Below are positions 6,975 through 15,631 of a stretch of 21,764 bases of DNA, piece by piece. The translations under genes and the position numbers were made by a program. Every line of letters starts with the position of its first letter. Position 1 is the stretch's first letter. The notes under the pieces were generated by a model. The model was not told where the DNA came from. It did no database searches and saw only the letters and a program-made list of their open reading frames with translations. Source of the stretch: Flavobacteriales bacterium UBA6049 (lineage in GTDB: Bacteria > Bacteroidota > Bacteroidia > Flavobacteriales_G > Salibacteraceae); assembly GCA_002429085.1 (NCBI GenBank), contig DIYR01000062.1, positions 1 to 21,764 of the forward strand, in the 5' to 3' direction.

Positions 6975-9900
6975 TTACGCCATATCTTCACAACCATATT
7001 GGTCCCAATATTTTTTTAATGTAGTGGTTGGTAGATCACCATTTAATCTTTTTACTCTCCTCAATTCTCGACAAATACATGCAATTAATGCTTCAGTAGC
7101 TTGATCAATTTCTTTTGGTAAGTACTGGTCATCATCTAACACATGTTCATAGTTAGTGAAGCATAGATGAACTCTTTGAGTCATTTTGTCAAGCGTTGAT
7201 TTAGGGATTAGGCTTTGAAGTCTTAAGCCTTCTTCAATTGTGCTTGGCTCTTCTGTCTTTGACTTAGCTTCAACTAAAGATTGTTTTGCTTGTACTCTAT
7301 CCTTTTGAGTTTGCCAAAATGTTATGGCTTGCATTGCTCCCCTAATGAGGGAAACTATCAATCCTGTTTCTTCCATATATTCATCATTTAAGGGTTCTGC
7401 TGCTATTGAAACCGTGTTGTGCTCTGGGTATATCGGCTTTACTTTCTTTAGCTCTAATTCAAAATCATCGCACAATTGATTGAGAATATCCTTCGTTTCT
7501 CTCTTGAAAAAATCACCCAGGTTTTTGTTGATTATGGTGTACTTTCTGTACAGCCTTTCAAAGTCTCTGTAGATTTCTTCCTGGGTGAATGCTGAGCCAC
7601 CATCGGTTATTTTAGCGACTAGCCTTTTACCTATGTTGTCTGATTTGATATAAGCAAAGAAGGTATCAACTTTATCTTCAAAATCCTTAATCAATTCAGC
7701 AATCGCTTCTTCTTCCTGATTTCGCTTCTCAATTACTTTGAGAATATTGTATTTGTATTTATTCGGGCTGTCAGGATCCGTTGGACTTGGATTCTTAGGC
7801 TTATTTGATTTCTCCTTTTCTTCACTTGGTGCAACGATACCGATTCGGTTATCAAAGTAGATTTCTACATCATCAATTATGTCGTCAGGCTTGTTGATAT
7901 AGTTGTACAGGGTGTTATACTTTCTCCAAAATTCTAGGAATACTTCATTACTGTAAATAGGATTCAGTTCAATTACAAATTCAATGAGATTTAGAATTTT
8001 GAAGTAGGAGCCAATTGTCTTTTTTAAGTGTTTAGCTTCTTTAGGAGACGCATTGATATATCTTTCAAATGCTTCTTCCATATTTAGAATTATGGAAATA
8101 TCCTTACTGTCCTTTTGGTAAGCTTCAAACTTTTTGAAATGACCTTCATAAAGACTGTGAGCTTTGAGCTCATCAAAGTAAACGCCTAACTTTTCTTCAT
8201 CGCCTAACGGGTCAAAGTCAGAAACTACCACGTTGCTAAAATGCTCAAAAGCGGACTTGATATTTTTGACATTGACATTCTTGTATGAGAAGTCAACAAT
8301 CTTACAGTCATTCTTGTACTTGGCAGTTCTGTTTACTCTTGATATGGTTTGAATGGCATTAATCCCACGTATTTCCTTGTCAAGGAATAGAGTATGTAAT
8401 TTAGGTTCATCAAAGCCTGTTTGAAGCTTATCTACAACTATGATTAGACCATTTTTGGCTAGCTTGAAGTTCTGTAAAACAGACTTTTCGCTTAGACCAT
8501 CATTCAGACTGCTACTGCTTTGGTGTTCTTGGCTATCTGAATAAACGATATAAATCGGGGCTTCTTTGAAGCGTTCGTATTTCTGATCCTGAACGAGTTC
8601 ATTGAAATACTTTTTGATAAAGCCTTTGTATTTGATAGCCGCAGGAATGGAAGAAGCTGCTAACATAGCTTTTGCTGTACCCCTAATGTTTGGGTAGACA
8701 GCTGTAACCAATCTTTTGGCTGCAAACTTTGAAATCGCTTCAATGCGTTCAGGATTGGCATAGATTCGCTTTTTCCTAATAGCATATTTTCTCCCTTCTT
8801 CATCAATACCTGTATCAGTATTGTCTGGAATTTCTTCATAACCCGTATCGCCTTCGAAACCTGCTAATTCATTATCGGGTATTTCAAAGAACATTTTGGC
8901 TGAAACGGGAACAATACCTTTAATGGGGTTAAGAATGTAACCGTCTATGATAGCTTCCTTCATGGTATAGCTATCGAATGGAATCCAAATTTTCTCCGCT
9001 TCTGCGTATTTATTGTATTCTCCAAAACGAGCTAATGTGTGGTCACTTGGTGTTGCTGTAAAACCAACAATCAGGTTTTTCTTAGTTGCTTGTTCTTTGT
9101 AAGATTCACTATTGTCAAAGCTCGATTGTAGTTCATCAAATACACTCACCATTTCGGAGTGCTGTACACCGCTTTGACTTCTGTGGATTTCGTCAATCAA
9201 AAATGCGATACGTAGCTTGGAGAGTTTAGCTGTTAAGTCCGAGTCAAGTATGTCAGTGATTGAAGAGAACTTCTGAACATTGACCACTACAATTCTTTTA
9301 TCGCTTGTAAGAGCCTTGATAAAACTCTTCTTGTCTGAAGCTTCTATGAACATCCCTTTTTGAATGTTCATGTTGTGCATTTTGCTATCAAGTTGGTCTC
9401 TCAGTTGAAGTCTGTCAACCACCAACATGATTTTATCATACACATAAGCATCATTTCTCCTGAGGTCTTTAAGCTGTAGTGCGGTCCAACCAATGATATT
9501 ACTCTTACCAAAGCCTGCGGCATATTGTAGGAGTAGTGAGTAAACGGTTTTATTGTTTTGGTACTTGCTTCTTTTGTGAACCAATTCTTTGATTTGCTCT
9601 TCACCTAAGCCCCGTTCCTTGAGTTCGGTTTCTAGTTTTTTAAGGAAGTAATCGGGTTCATTTTCGTGAGCCAAAAACTCATCAATCTTGCTGAGTACTT
9701 TATCTGTTCCGAATTTTTGCTTGGGTCTGGGAGCAATTAAGCGACCGTCATTGTGTTTGTATTCCTTGGTTTTACTGCCTTCTTTTTTAATGAGTTCTCG
9801 CTCAATGAAGTTGTAATAGAGAATCTCTTTTTCAATCATTCTCTTGTCATACAGTGCTTTGAAAACTTCTTCAAAACGCTCTGTTTTTACTTCATGTTTC

Positions 9901-10703
9901 TCTCTTAATGGATAGGGCTTAAAGTCTTTGAAAACCTTCTTCTCGTAGTTCTCAAAATCATAACTGCCTGCATTTATGGTGGACTTTATCTCATCAAAAT
10001 GGTTGTCAATGGTTCTGATAACAAAGGTTTCATTGATATCAGTTGCTGTGATATGAATGGCCTTTTCAAAGATTTTTAGAAACCGTTTCCGTATGGATTC
10101 GTTTAGGTCATTGTCTTTGGCTATTTGCAGGTATTCTTGAACAGCTGTCAGATAATCTTTAGCTACTTTCTTTCTTCCTTGTTTTCGTGCGCTTTGGTTA
10201 TTGTAGTTGCTTTTAAGCTCACTATAGCCCAAATAAATCCCATTGATAAAAAACGTGAGGTCAGGGCGGAATGAAAAGAGTTGTTTGTCTTTATGTCTGA
10301 ACGTGTAAGGAAGTTCCTGAACAACTGAAAAAATATTCTGATTGAAGAGTTTGTCTCCATGTGTCTCGGTACCGCTAGGGTAGAACAAATGCAGTTTGGT
10401 TCCTTCAAACGTTACCGATTGATTGTTGTGAATGAAGATTGCCATATTCATAGAAGAACTAATTCGCTCGTCTAGGAATTGGGTAAATGCAGTCAATAAT
10501 TCCTTCTCTGAATCGAACTTTCGGAGAAGCTTTTTATAGTTTGCTTTGTTGAGTTCTGTTTCTGATAAAAACTGCTTGAGGTCTTCAATGACAAAGAAAT
10601 TAGACGAAACAGTATTGGCCTTTGCTTCATTGTATTGTAAGCCATCTGCCCGCTTGCACAGAAAGTTAATCAGGTATTTATCTTGTAAGTCTAATTCTTT
10701 CAT
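6975..10703 (-). CDS. hsdR: Type I restriction enzyme, motor and nuclease subunit R
   Basis: With 1,242 residues this is a full-length HsdR, the subunit that translocates and cuts unmethylated DNA in the R2M2S complex, using ATP. The N-terminal nuclease has the PD-ExK core (RPD 146-148, ELK 162-164). The SF2 motor follows: Walker A AGFGKS (396-401), DEIH box (504-507), TATPSD (549-554), QTGFDEP (761-767) and motif VI QTISRVNR (785-792). The last ~400 residues form the helical region that docks to the methylase. The start codon overlaps the hsdS stop (10700-10703, ATGA), so translation is coupled. No frameshift or missing motif was seen, and the enzyme looks active. A helper abi gene follows. 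Confidence 0.95.
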   Translation of the reverse strand: MKELDLQDKYLINFLCKRADGLQYNEAKANTVSSNFFVIEDLKQFLSETELNKANYKKLLRKFDSEKELLTAFTQFLDERISSSMNMAIFIHNNQSVTFEGTKLHLFYPSGTETHGDKLFNQNIFSVVQELPYTFRHKDKQLFSFRPDLTFFINGIYLGYSELKSNYNNQSARKQGRKKVAKDYLTAVQEYLQIAKDNDLNESIRKRFLKIFEKAIHITATDINETFVIRTIDNHFDEIKSTINAGSYDFENYEKKVFKDFKPYPLREKHEVKTERFEEVFKALYDKRMIEKEILYYNFIERELIKKEGSKTKEYKHNDGRLIAPRPKQKFGTDKVLSKIDEFLAHENEPDYFLKKLETELKERGLGEEQIKELVHKRSKYQNNKTVYSLLLQYAAGFGKSNIIGWTALQLKDLRRNDAYVYDKIMLVVDRLQLRDQLDSKMHNMNIQKGMFIEASDKKSFIKALTSDKRIVVVNVQKFSSITDILDSDLTAKLSKLRIAFLIDEIHRSQSGVQHSEMVSVFDELQSSFDNSESYKEQATKKNLIVGFTATPSDHTLARFGEYNKYAEAEKIWIPFDSYTMKEAIIDGYILNPIKGIVPVSAKMFFEIPDNELAGFEGDTGYEEIPDNTDTGIDEEGRKYAIRKKRIYANPERIEAISKFAAKRLVTAVYPNIRGTAKAMLAASSIPAAIKYKGFIKKYFNELVQDQKYERFKEAPIYIVYSDSQEHQSSSSLNDGLSEKSVLQNFKLAKNGLIIVVDKLQTGFDEPKLHTLFLDKEIRGINAIQTISRVNRTAKYKNDCKIVDFSYKNVNVKNIKSAFEHFSNVVVSDFDPLGDEEKLGVYFDELKAHSLYEGHFKKFEAYQKDSKDISIILNMEEAFERYINASPKEAKHLKKTIGSYFKILNLIEFVIELNPIYSNEVFLEFWRKYNTLYNYINKPDDIIDDVEIYFDNRIGIVAPSEEKEKSNKPKNPSPTDPDSPNKYKYNILKVIEKRNQEEEAIAELIKDFEDKVDTFFAYIKSDNIGKRLVAKITDGGSAFTQEEIYRDFERLYRKYTIINKNLGDFFKRETKDILNQLCDDFELELKKVKPIYPEHNTVSIAAEPLNDEYMEETGLIVSLIRGAMQAITFWQTQKDRVQAKQSLVEAKSKTEEPSTIEEGLRLQSLIPKSTLDKMTQRVHLCFTNYEHVLDDDQYLPKEIDQATEALIACICRELRRVKRLNGDLPTTTLKKYWDQYGCEDMA

Positions 10704-12037
10704 TCTACTACTTTTATTTTACCCGTTACCACATCATTGATTAAGGCTTTTCGCAGTTCTTTTAATCGGTCAATTTGGTCTGTAATGTTTTGGACTATGT
10801 TATCTACGGTCGTTGTTTTATTGTCTAAGTATTCAGCGATTTTGGTTTGCTCTTCTTTCGTTGAGGGAATGTGAACAAAGAAATCGTTTACCTTTTCCAT
10901 TTTTAGATTGATTCGTGTAAACCCTTTACCTTCAACAATTAATAATTGGCGGTAGCTATCTGATTGTAGTAGATAGTTGATAAAATGAGAATCAAACTTT
11001 TTTGATTTTAACCTGTAGCCTTTGCAGAAGCTGTTCAGGTAGGACTGTTCAAGGTCAATATTAAGTACCGAAGATTTACCAATATCTTCATAGCCTTCTG
11101 AGCTCATTAGAAAGAACAGATCGCCCTTTTTTACTTCATTCTGCTTTTCTAAACCACCAACTACTACTTTGCCAATGTTGTCTTTGGAGATATAGGTATT
11201 TGCTGCAATATTGGTGAATGGAATGAACCCTTTATTATCAGGGTGATTGTCTTGTCTGAAATCATCACCGCTTTTACCTGATAGCCCACTGTAGAGCTTC
11301 CCAATATCCTTTAAACGATATCTTTTCCATGTTTTGGGAACTTTAACTCCGATCTCTGTCCTCTTTAGCTCAATCGATTTATCTAAGCCTTTGGTAACGG
11401 CCTTATCAATTAGGGAGATTCGCAGCTCTTTGTAGTAATCTATTTTTTGCTCAAGTAGTTTGACTTTTTTGTCAATGGCTTTGGTCTTGGCGTCTAAGTA
11501 CTGGGCAATGGCTTGTTGTACAGCAATATTAGGTGGATAAAAAAAGGTTGTAGACCCTAACTGTTCCTTATTCAAATGTGGTTGAGCTGCTCTTAATGAT
11601 TCAACTACTAATTGATCTTTAAAAACGTAAGTGCTAAGTATGGCATATGCAACAAAATCTGGGTATACAGACTTTGTGTTTGGAGTTAAAACCATATCAT
11701 AACCTGATACCGAACCATTATAATCTATTGGTATTATGGCACTATCACCTGTGTATGCTCCGCTCCTGACAACTATTATTTCGCCCGACTTAAGAATGGG
11801 GTTTCTATTATAAGGTAAATCTTCAGGGTCAACGAGAATTAAATCCTTTGTTGAAATTTTTCCTTGTGAAATATTAGTCGCCCTAATTATTGGTAGACCA
11901 TCCTTGAGTTCTCTTGGCGGCTGTCCAAGTCCATACCTGATGCGACCATGGGATTTGATTCGGCTTTCTACCCAACTTTCAGGTATTTGCTTTACCATTT
12001 TTAAACTCGTAGCCTTATATTTTTCGTAAGTCATCAT
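10700..12037 (-). CDS. hsdS: Type I restriction-modification specificity subunit S
   Basis: HsdS (445 residues) chooses the bipartite DNA target for both methylation and cleavage. It has the normal two-half layout: target-recognition domain 1 (about 19-170), a conserved helical spacer (172-218, AIAQYLDAKTKAIDKKVKLL then YKELRISLIDKAVTKG), target-recognition domain 2 (about 232-392) and a second helical spacer (395-442, KIAEYLDNKTTTVDNIV then LKELRKALINDVVTGK). Both halves begin with the usual P(E/K)SW/TW motif. Its start overlaps the hsdM stop by four bases (12034-12037), and its stop overlaps the hsdR start likewise. A second ATG directly follows the first. No second hsdS copy, invertible repeat or recombinase is visible, so specificity switching is not suggested. 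Confidence 0.95.
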   Translation of the reverse strand: MMTYEKYKATSLKMVKQIPESWVESRIKSHGRIRYGLGQPPRELKDGLPIIRATNISQGKISTKDLILVDPEDLPYNRNPILKSGEIIVVRSGAYTGDSAIIPIDYNGSVSGYDMVLTPNTKSVYPDFVAYAILSTYVFKDQLVVESLRAAQPHLNKEQLGSTTFFYPPNIAVQQAIAQYLDAKTKAIDKKVKLLEQKIDYYKELRISLIDKAVTKGLDKSIELKRTEIGVKVPKTWKRYRLKDIGKLYSGLSGKSGDDFRQDNHPDNKGFIPFTNIAANTYISKDNIGKVVVGGLEKQNEVKKGDLFFLMSSEGYEDIGKSSVLNIDLEQSYLNSFCKGYRLKSKKFDSHFINYLLQSDSYRQLLIVEGKGFTRINLKMEKVNDFFVHIPSTKEEQTKIAEYLDNKTTTVDNIVQNITDQIDRLKELRKALINDVVTGKIKVVE

Positions 12038-14091
12038 AAGGCTAATTCTGCTTCAAGTTTTTTAAGGTCTATTTCTAATTCGCCAATAGATTTGCTGATT
12101 TTCTCCACAGATCTGAGTTTTTCAGGCTGATAGAAAATCTTATTGAAGTTAAGTTCAACTCCAATCACATTGTCTAAATACTCAAAAGGTCGGGTAACGT
12201 ACTTTGCCATGAAATCGGCAATATTTTGTTGGTTGGTTGCTTCAAAAGGACTGTAGGGAATTATCTCGTAATCCTTTTCTAAATCTTTGGTCAACTCAAC
12301 CGTAATGGCGATTTGCTCTTTTTTGGTTTTGGTGGCTTTCTTAAAACTGGCTTTCACTACAATTTTGCCACAGCCCAAAGCAGTTTGTTCGCCATCATCT
12401 TCAATTATGGTCTCCTTATCGGTATCATACCAATGAGTTACACCTTTTGAAACAACTTTTAAGTTCGATTCCTTGTAGTCGATATTGGCAATCTTGGGTT
12501 TCAATACCTGGTCGTAGTATTCCTTTAAGCTTTGGTAGTTTTCTTCCGCCAATGGGTCTGCTACGTCTCCAAAATCTTCAATAATAAACTCAGTAATTTC
12601 AAAGGGTTCTTCATTAAGCTTGTAAGTCAGTTTGGTGGGGTTAAGTTTGATCGACTTTTTATCATCTAAATCGATGCTATTGCCTTCTTCATCTACATTA
12701 GTCAGCATGATTGACTGCTTATTGTAGTAAAAGTTCCATTTATCAAAGACCTTGGCAAAATCATTGTCTTCAAATTGCGAGAAGGCATCTACAATTTTAG
12801 CTCTGTGGTCAGGGTTCATTTGTCTACGCTTTTTACCCTTGCTCTTTTTCAGTTGTTCCCATAGGTTACTGCCGTCAATCAGAATCAGTTTATCTTTTCT
12901 GTCATCTGGCTTGTTTTTGTTGAAAATCCACAAATAGGTGTAAATACCCGTGTTGAAGAATTCATCTGTTGGCATTTGAATTATGGCTTCCACCCAATCG
13001 TTTTCAAAGAAGTGTTTTCTGATATTGCTTTCTCCGCTTCCTGCATCTCCACTGAAAAGGGTAGAACCATTGTGAACCACAACGGATAATCCATCATTGG
13101 CTAAATGGTGGAGAATGTGTTGCGTAAAAAGAAATTGTCCATCAGAAATAGAGGGGAGTGCGACAAACCTTTCGGTTGTGTCATTCTCAATGTCTTTCTT
13201 ATAACCTTTCCAATCAACGCCATAAGGCGGATTGGCAACTACAATGTCAAATTTCTTCTCAATGTGAAAAATGCTTGTGAGCGTATTCCCATGTTTAATC
13301 TCACTATCATTTCTAAAACGGCTTTCAATTTTCGCCAAGGCGTAAAGCGTATCATTCCACTCGTCACCATGCGTTTTGGTTGGTCGGTTGAACTTCTGTT
13401 GAATTTTGTCTTCAACGCCAAACAGCAAGTTTGCACCCCCACAGGTTGGGTCGTAAATGGTCAGGAACTTGTCATTGTCGTCAATTTTTGAAGCAATGAT
13501 TTCAGTAATCAGATCAATGATGTCTTCTGGGGTATATTGTTCCCCTGCGGTTTCTGCAGAAATATCGGCCCATCTTCTTTTAATGTGTTCTTCAAGTGTG
13601 GTGATTTCGGAGTTGTTGAAAGGCGTTAGGTCAATCTCGCTCCAAGCCTTAACTGTATCGAAGAGAATGTCTTTCTTTTTGAGTAGTCCCGCTATCCCTG
13701 AAATGTCTAGGAACTTTTCTTCATCTGTTCCTTTATCAACACCAAGTAGGTAGCGGGTTTCGGGGTCAAAAGCCCTGATATAAGCATAGAAGTCAACATC
13801 AAAAGTTTTATCGTTCTGACAAATGGTTTTTAATGTTTTACCTTCTCGAATCGCATAGTCATTGTAACCAAGGCCTTCGAGCTGGAACATTTCAACGAAA
13901 TCGTCAATGTTGTCTCTTCCAATTTCTTCTTCTAGTCTTTTTGATTCACGCATCAATCTACTTTCTACCATGACAAGGGCGAAGAAGGGCATCATATACT
14001 TTGGAAAATCTGATTGTTTTATTCCCGCTCCAATAAGTAGGTCGGCTGTTTTCCAAACGTCTGATTCGTGTTTGAGTATGTTATCGCTCAT
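12034..14091 (-). CDS. hsdM: Type I restriction-modification DNA methyltransferase subunit M
   Basis: HsdM (685 residues) transfers a methyl group from S-adenosylmethionine to adenine N6. The helical HsdM N-terminal domain (VWKTADLLIGAGIKQSDFPK, FALVMVESRL) spans roughly 1-175. It leads to GEQYTP (183-188), SAM-binding motif I in the form YDPTCGGANLL (213-223) and catalytic motif IV NPPYGV (287-292). Motif I departs from the common DPxCGxG pattern (CGGA instead of CGSG). The protein is longer than typical 500-residue HsdM; the extra C-terminal part (from about 500) contains DNA- or HsdS-binding helices. It is the first gene of the coupled hsdMSR operon, so methylase is translated before nuclease. 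A -7-like box lies upstream. Confidence 0.95.
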   Translation of the reverse strand: MSDNILKHESDVWKTADLLIGAGIKQSDFPKYMMPFFALVMVESRLMRESKRLEEEIGRDNIDDFVEMFQLEGLGYNDYAIREGKTLKTICQNDKTFDVDFYAYIRAFDPETRYLLGVDKGTDEEKFLDISGIAGLLKKKDILFDTVKAWSEIDLTPFNNSEITTLEEHIKRRWADISAETAGEQYTPEDIIDLITEIIASKIDDNDKFLTIYDPTCGGANLLFGVEDKIQQKFNRPTKTHGDEWNDTLYALAKIESRFRNDSEIKHGNTLTSIFHIEKKFDIVVANPPYGVDWKGYKKDIENDTTERFVALPSISDGQFLFTQHILHHLANDGLSVVVHNGSTLFSGDAGSGESNIRKHFFENDWVEAIIQMPTDEFFNTGIYTYLWIFNKNKPDDRKDKLILIDGSNLWEQLKKSKGKKRRQMNPDHRAKIVDAFSQFEDNDFAKVFDKWNFYYNKQSIMLTNVDEEGNSIDLDDKKSIKLNPTKLTYKLNEEPFEITEFIIEDFGDVADPLAEENYQSLKEYYDQVLKPKIANIDYKESNLKVVSKGVTHWYDTDKETIIEDDGEQTALGCGKIVVKASFKKATKTKKEQIAITVELTKDLEKDYEIIPYSPFEATNQQNIADFMAKYVTRPFEYLDNVIGVELNFNKIFYQPEKLRSVEKISKSIGELEIDLKKLEAELAL

Positions 14092-14135
14092 TAATTAACT
14101 TTTCTGTCAAAATCTATAAAACCATTTTGGTTAGT

Positions 14136-14163
14136 CAAATTTACTCTCTCTCGTTTATACGAG
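14136..14163 (-). promoter_or_regulatory. Candidate hsdM promoter with adjoining inverted repeat
   Basis: On the minus strand TAAATTTG (14143-14136) matches the Bacteroidota -7 consensus TAnnTTTG and lies 45 bases before the hsdM start. Just upstream, CTCGT-TTAT-ACGAG (14150-14163) is a 14-base inverted repeat in the -7/-33 spacer. No clear -33 TTG is found at the usual distance. The repeat could be an operator, although no controller protein gene is present. Confidence 0.45.
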
Positions 14164-14195
14164 TTCTTATTTCTGTCTTTCTTTTCTATACTTAG

Positions 14196-14236
14196 AAACA
14201 AAAAATCCGAGCAAGTTGCCTCACCCGGATTTTTAT
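14196..14236. repeat. Direct repeat, right copy (terminator-associated)
   Basis: This is the second copy of the 41-base element at 5753-5793, in the same orientation, with the first 22 bases identical and six substitutions among the last 19. It lies on the upstream side of the hsdMSR-abi operon and includes the terminator of the cupin gene. The mutations are in the right arm and loop, which changes the hairpin stem. Confidence 0.8.
14200..14234. terminator. Rho-independent terminator of the cupin gene
   Basis: AAAAATCCG (14201-14209) pairs with CGGATTTTT (14226-14234) around a 16-base loop; the A and T ends of the stem serve as tails on either strand. On the minus strand it follows the stop of the cupin gene (14258) by about 23 bases and insulates it from hsdM. 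Its stem is shorter than in the left copy. Confidence 0.75.
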
Positions 14237-14257
14237 GCGTTCCAAGAATTTCTAATG

Positions 14258-15631
14258 CTAATTTAAATGGATATCAGAAACGGGCGCTGAATTTTTAAAC
14301 TGATCTGGATGATTCTCAGTGTATTCTGCGTAAATAGCCAATACAAAATCATTAAAACTGTAATCAGAATCTGGATAGAACTGATCTATTTCATGGTCGT
14401 CTGTGTTTAGCCAATCGAAATACTCATAATGCGAATCGTTGCTCAACGGATAACCGTAACACTGAATAGTAATACAGGCATCTACTGGATTGGTATTTCG
14501 CAGCTGATGAATTTGGTTGAGCCACGGTGTAATATAGGTTACTTGATTCAAGGTAAAATGGCATGTTTTAAAGTGATTCGGTTCGTAGGCAGCCTCCATA
14601 CTCAACAGGTTGGTATAAGGAGTAGCCTTACTGAGCGTGGCAAAGAGTTTACATTCAATTTCGCCATGCAACACTTTTATAATGGCTTCGCTGCCTCCGT
14701 GGTTGTGGATAGGAGAGCGTTTGCCACTAGGCCAAATCTCCATTACATAAGGAATTCCAGGAGATTCTCCCTGATTGCCACCCATGGTAATACGTAGGTA
14801 TACCATATCAGGATCTCCAAACTCATCTACCTTAGATTGGATAATCTTATTGCAAATCATGCCTTTGGTATCTATGCTGTATTGAACGGCTTTGGCAAAG
14901 TTGAAATTCGGGTTGAGGTCAAAATCCTTATTGATATTGGCAAGGTTAAAGTTTCGTCCGCCCACGTTTTCGTAAAGCTGTTGACAAACGCTTGGTAGGT
15001 TCGCTGGAACCGTAGCGGAATAGTTAGATACATCTCCCATGGTAATATCGTTCATATCTTTTACCTGCATAGGAGCTGCAACCGTAATAGGATCTTTAAA
15101 AACCGTAATGAGTTTGGCAGTAGTACTTAAGTTGACTGATTCTAGTTCTTTCAGCCATTTGTAACGAGAAATAGCCGGATCGTTTGCCTCGGTTGGTTTC
15201 AAGATAGGACCCACGTTACCTTCGGTGAGTTTGCCATCCTTAAAATCGAAACTAAAGAGAGCCAATTCTGCTCTAGGCTCACCATATCCGCCTTTTAATA
15301 ATCGGTTTTCAAAATCAATGCTAAACCAAAAAGGCCCGTTTGGATATTGATCAAATCCCTTTTTACAAGTGAATAACTTGTCTTGATCTGATGCCCATGT
15401 GGTTTTGGCCGCATAAAAAGAGGCTTCGAACTCTGTTACATGAAACCAAAAGAACTGGTAGATGTCTTGATCTGTAGCTGATGGTGGTGCCATTATTTCA
15501 AGCGAAGCGTCTTTAGACTCTGGCGAGAAAATAACAACTCCTTGTCCTGCTACAGGTAAGGTTACTTCTCCGTTTACAAACGAAACGGGCTTTGGCGCAG
15601 TGAACGCAAAATTTTCTGAATGGTGTGACAT
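14258..15631 (-). CDS. Two-part protein with cysteine-dioxygenase-like cupin domain
   Basis: The 457-residue protein has two parts and no signal peptide. Residues 1-185 are beta-rich (VTLPVAGQGVVIFSP, YQFFWFHVTEFEASFYAAKT, GPFWFSIDFENRLLKGGYG) and may form a lectin-like or jelly-roll domain. Residues about 240-425 resemble cysteine dioxygenase-type cupins, with SPIHNHGGSEAIIKVLHGE giving His309 and His311, and His375 (HQLRN) as the probable third iron ligand. Enzymes with this site oxidise thiols with O2, but the substrate here is unknown; CDO proteins are usually about 200 residues, so this is a fusion. It is divergent from the contractile injection operon across a 405-base gap and is probably monocistronic, ending at its own terminator. 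Confidence 0.7.
   Translation of the reverse strand: MSHHSENFAFTAPKPVSFVNGEVTLPVAGQGVVIFSPESKDASLEIMAPPSATDQDIYQFFWFHVTEFEASFYAAKTTWASDQDKLFTCKKGFDQYPNGPFWFSIDFENRLLKGGYGEPRAELALFSFDFKDGKLTEGNVGPILKPTEANDPAISRYKWLKELESVNLSTTAKLITVFKDPITVAAPMQVKDMNDITMGDVSNYSATVPANLPSVCQQLYENVGGRNFNLANINKDFDLNPNFNFAKAVQYSIDTKGMICNKIIQSKVDEFGDPDMVYLRITMGGNQGESPGIPYVMEIWPSGKRSPIHNHGGSEAIIKVLHGEIECKLFATLSKATPYTNLLSMEAAYEPNHFKTCHFTLNQVTYITPWLNQIHQLRNTNPVDACITIQCYGYPLSNDSHYEYFDWLNTDDHEIDQFYPDSDYSFNDFVLAIYAEYTENHPDQFKNSAPVSDIHLN

Noticed and set aside
10700..12037. Phase-variable hsdS
   Set aside because: There is one hsdS gene, no inverted copy of a recognition domain, no recombinase and no long simple repeat; the two conserved spacers share only short stretches at DNA level.
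13105..13491. Long open frame on the plus strand inside hsdM, and similar antisense frames inside hsdR and the sheath gene
   Set aside because: They lie opposite strongly supported genes, have no recognisable domains, and show composition expected from the antisense of coding sequence.
5753..14236. The 22-base direct repeat as integrase attachment sites
   Set aside because: No integrase, recombinase or tRNA gene lies in or next to the interval, and both copies are terminator hairpins, so att sites are not supported.
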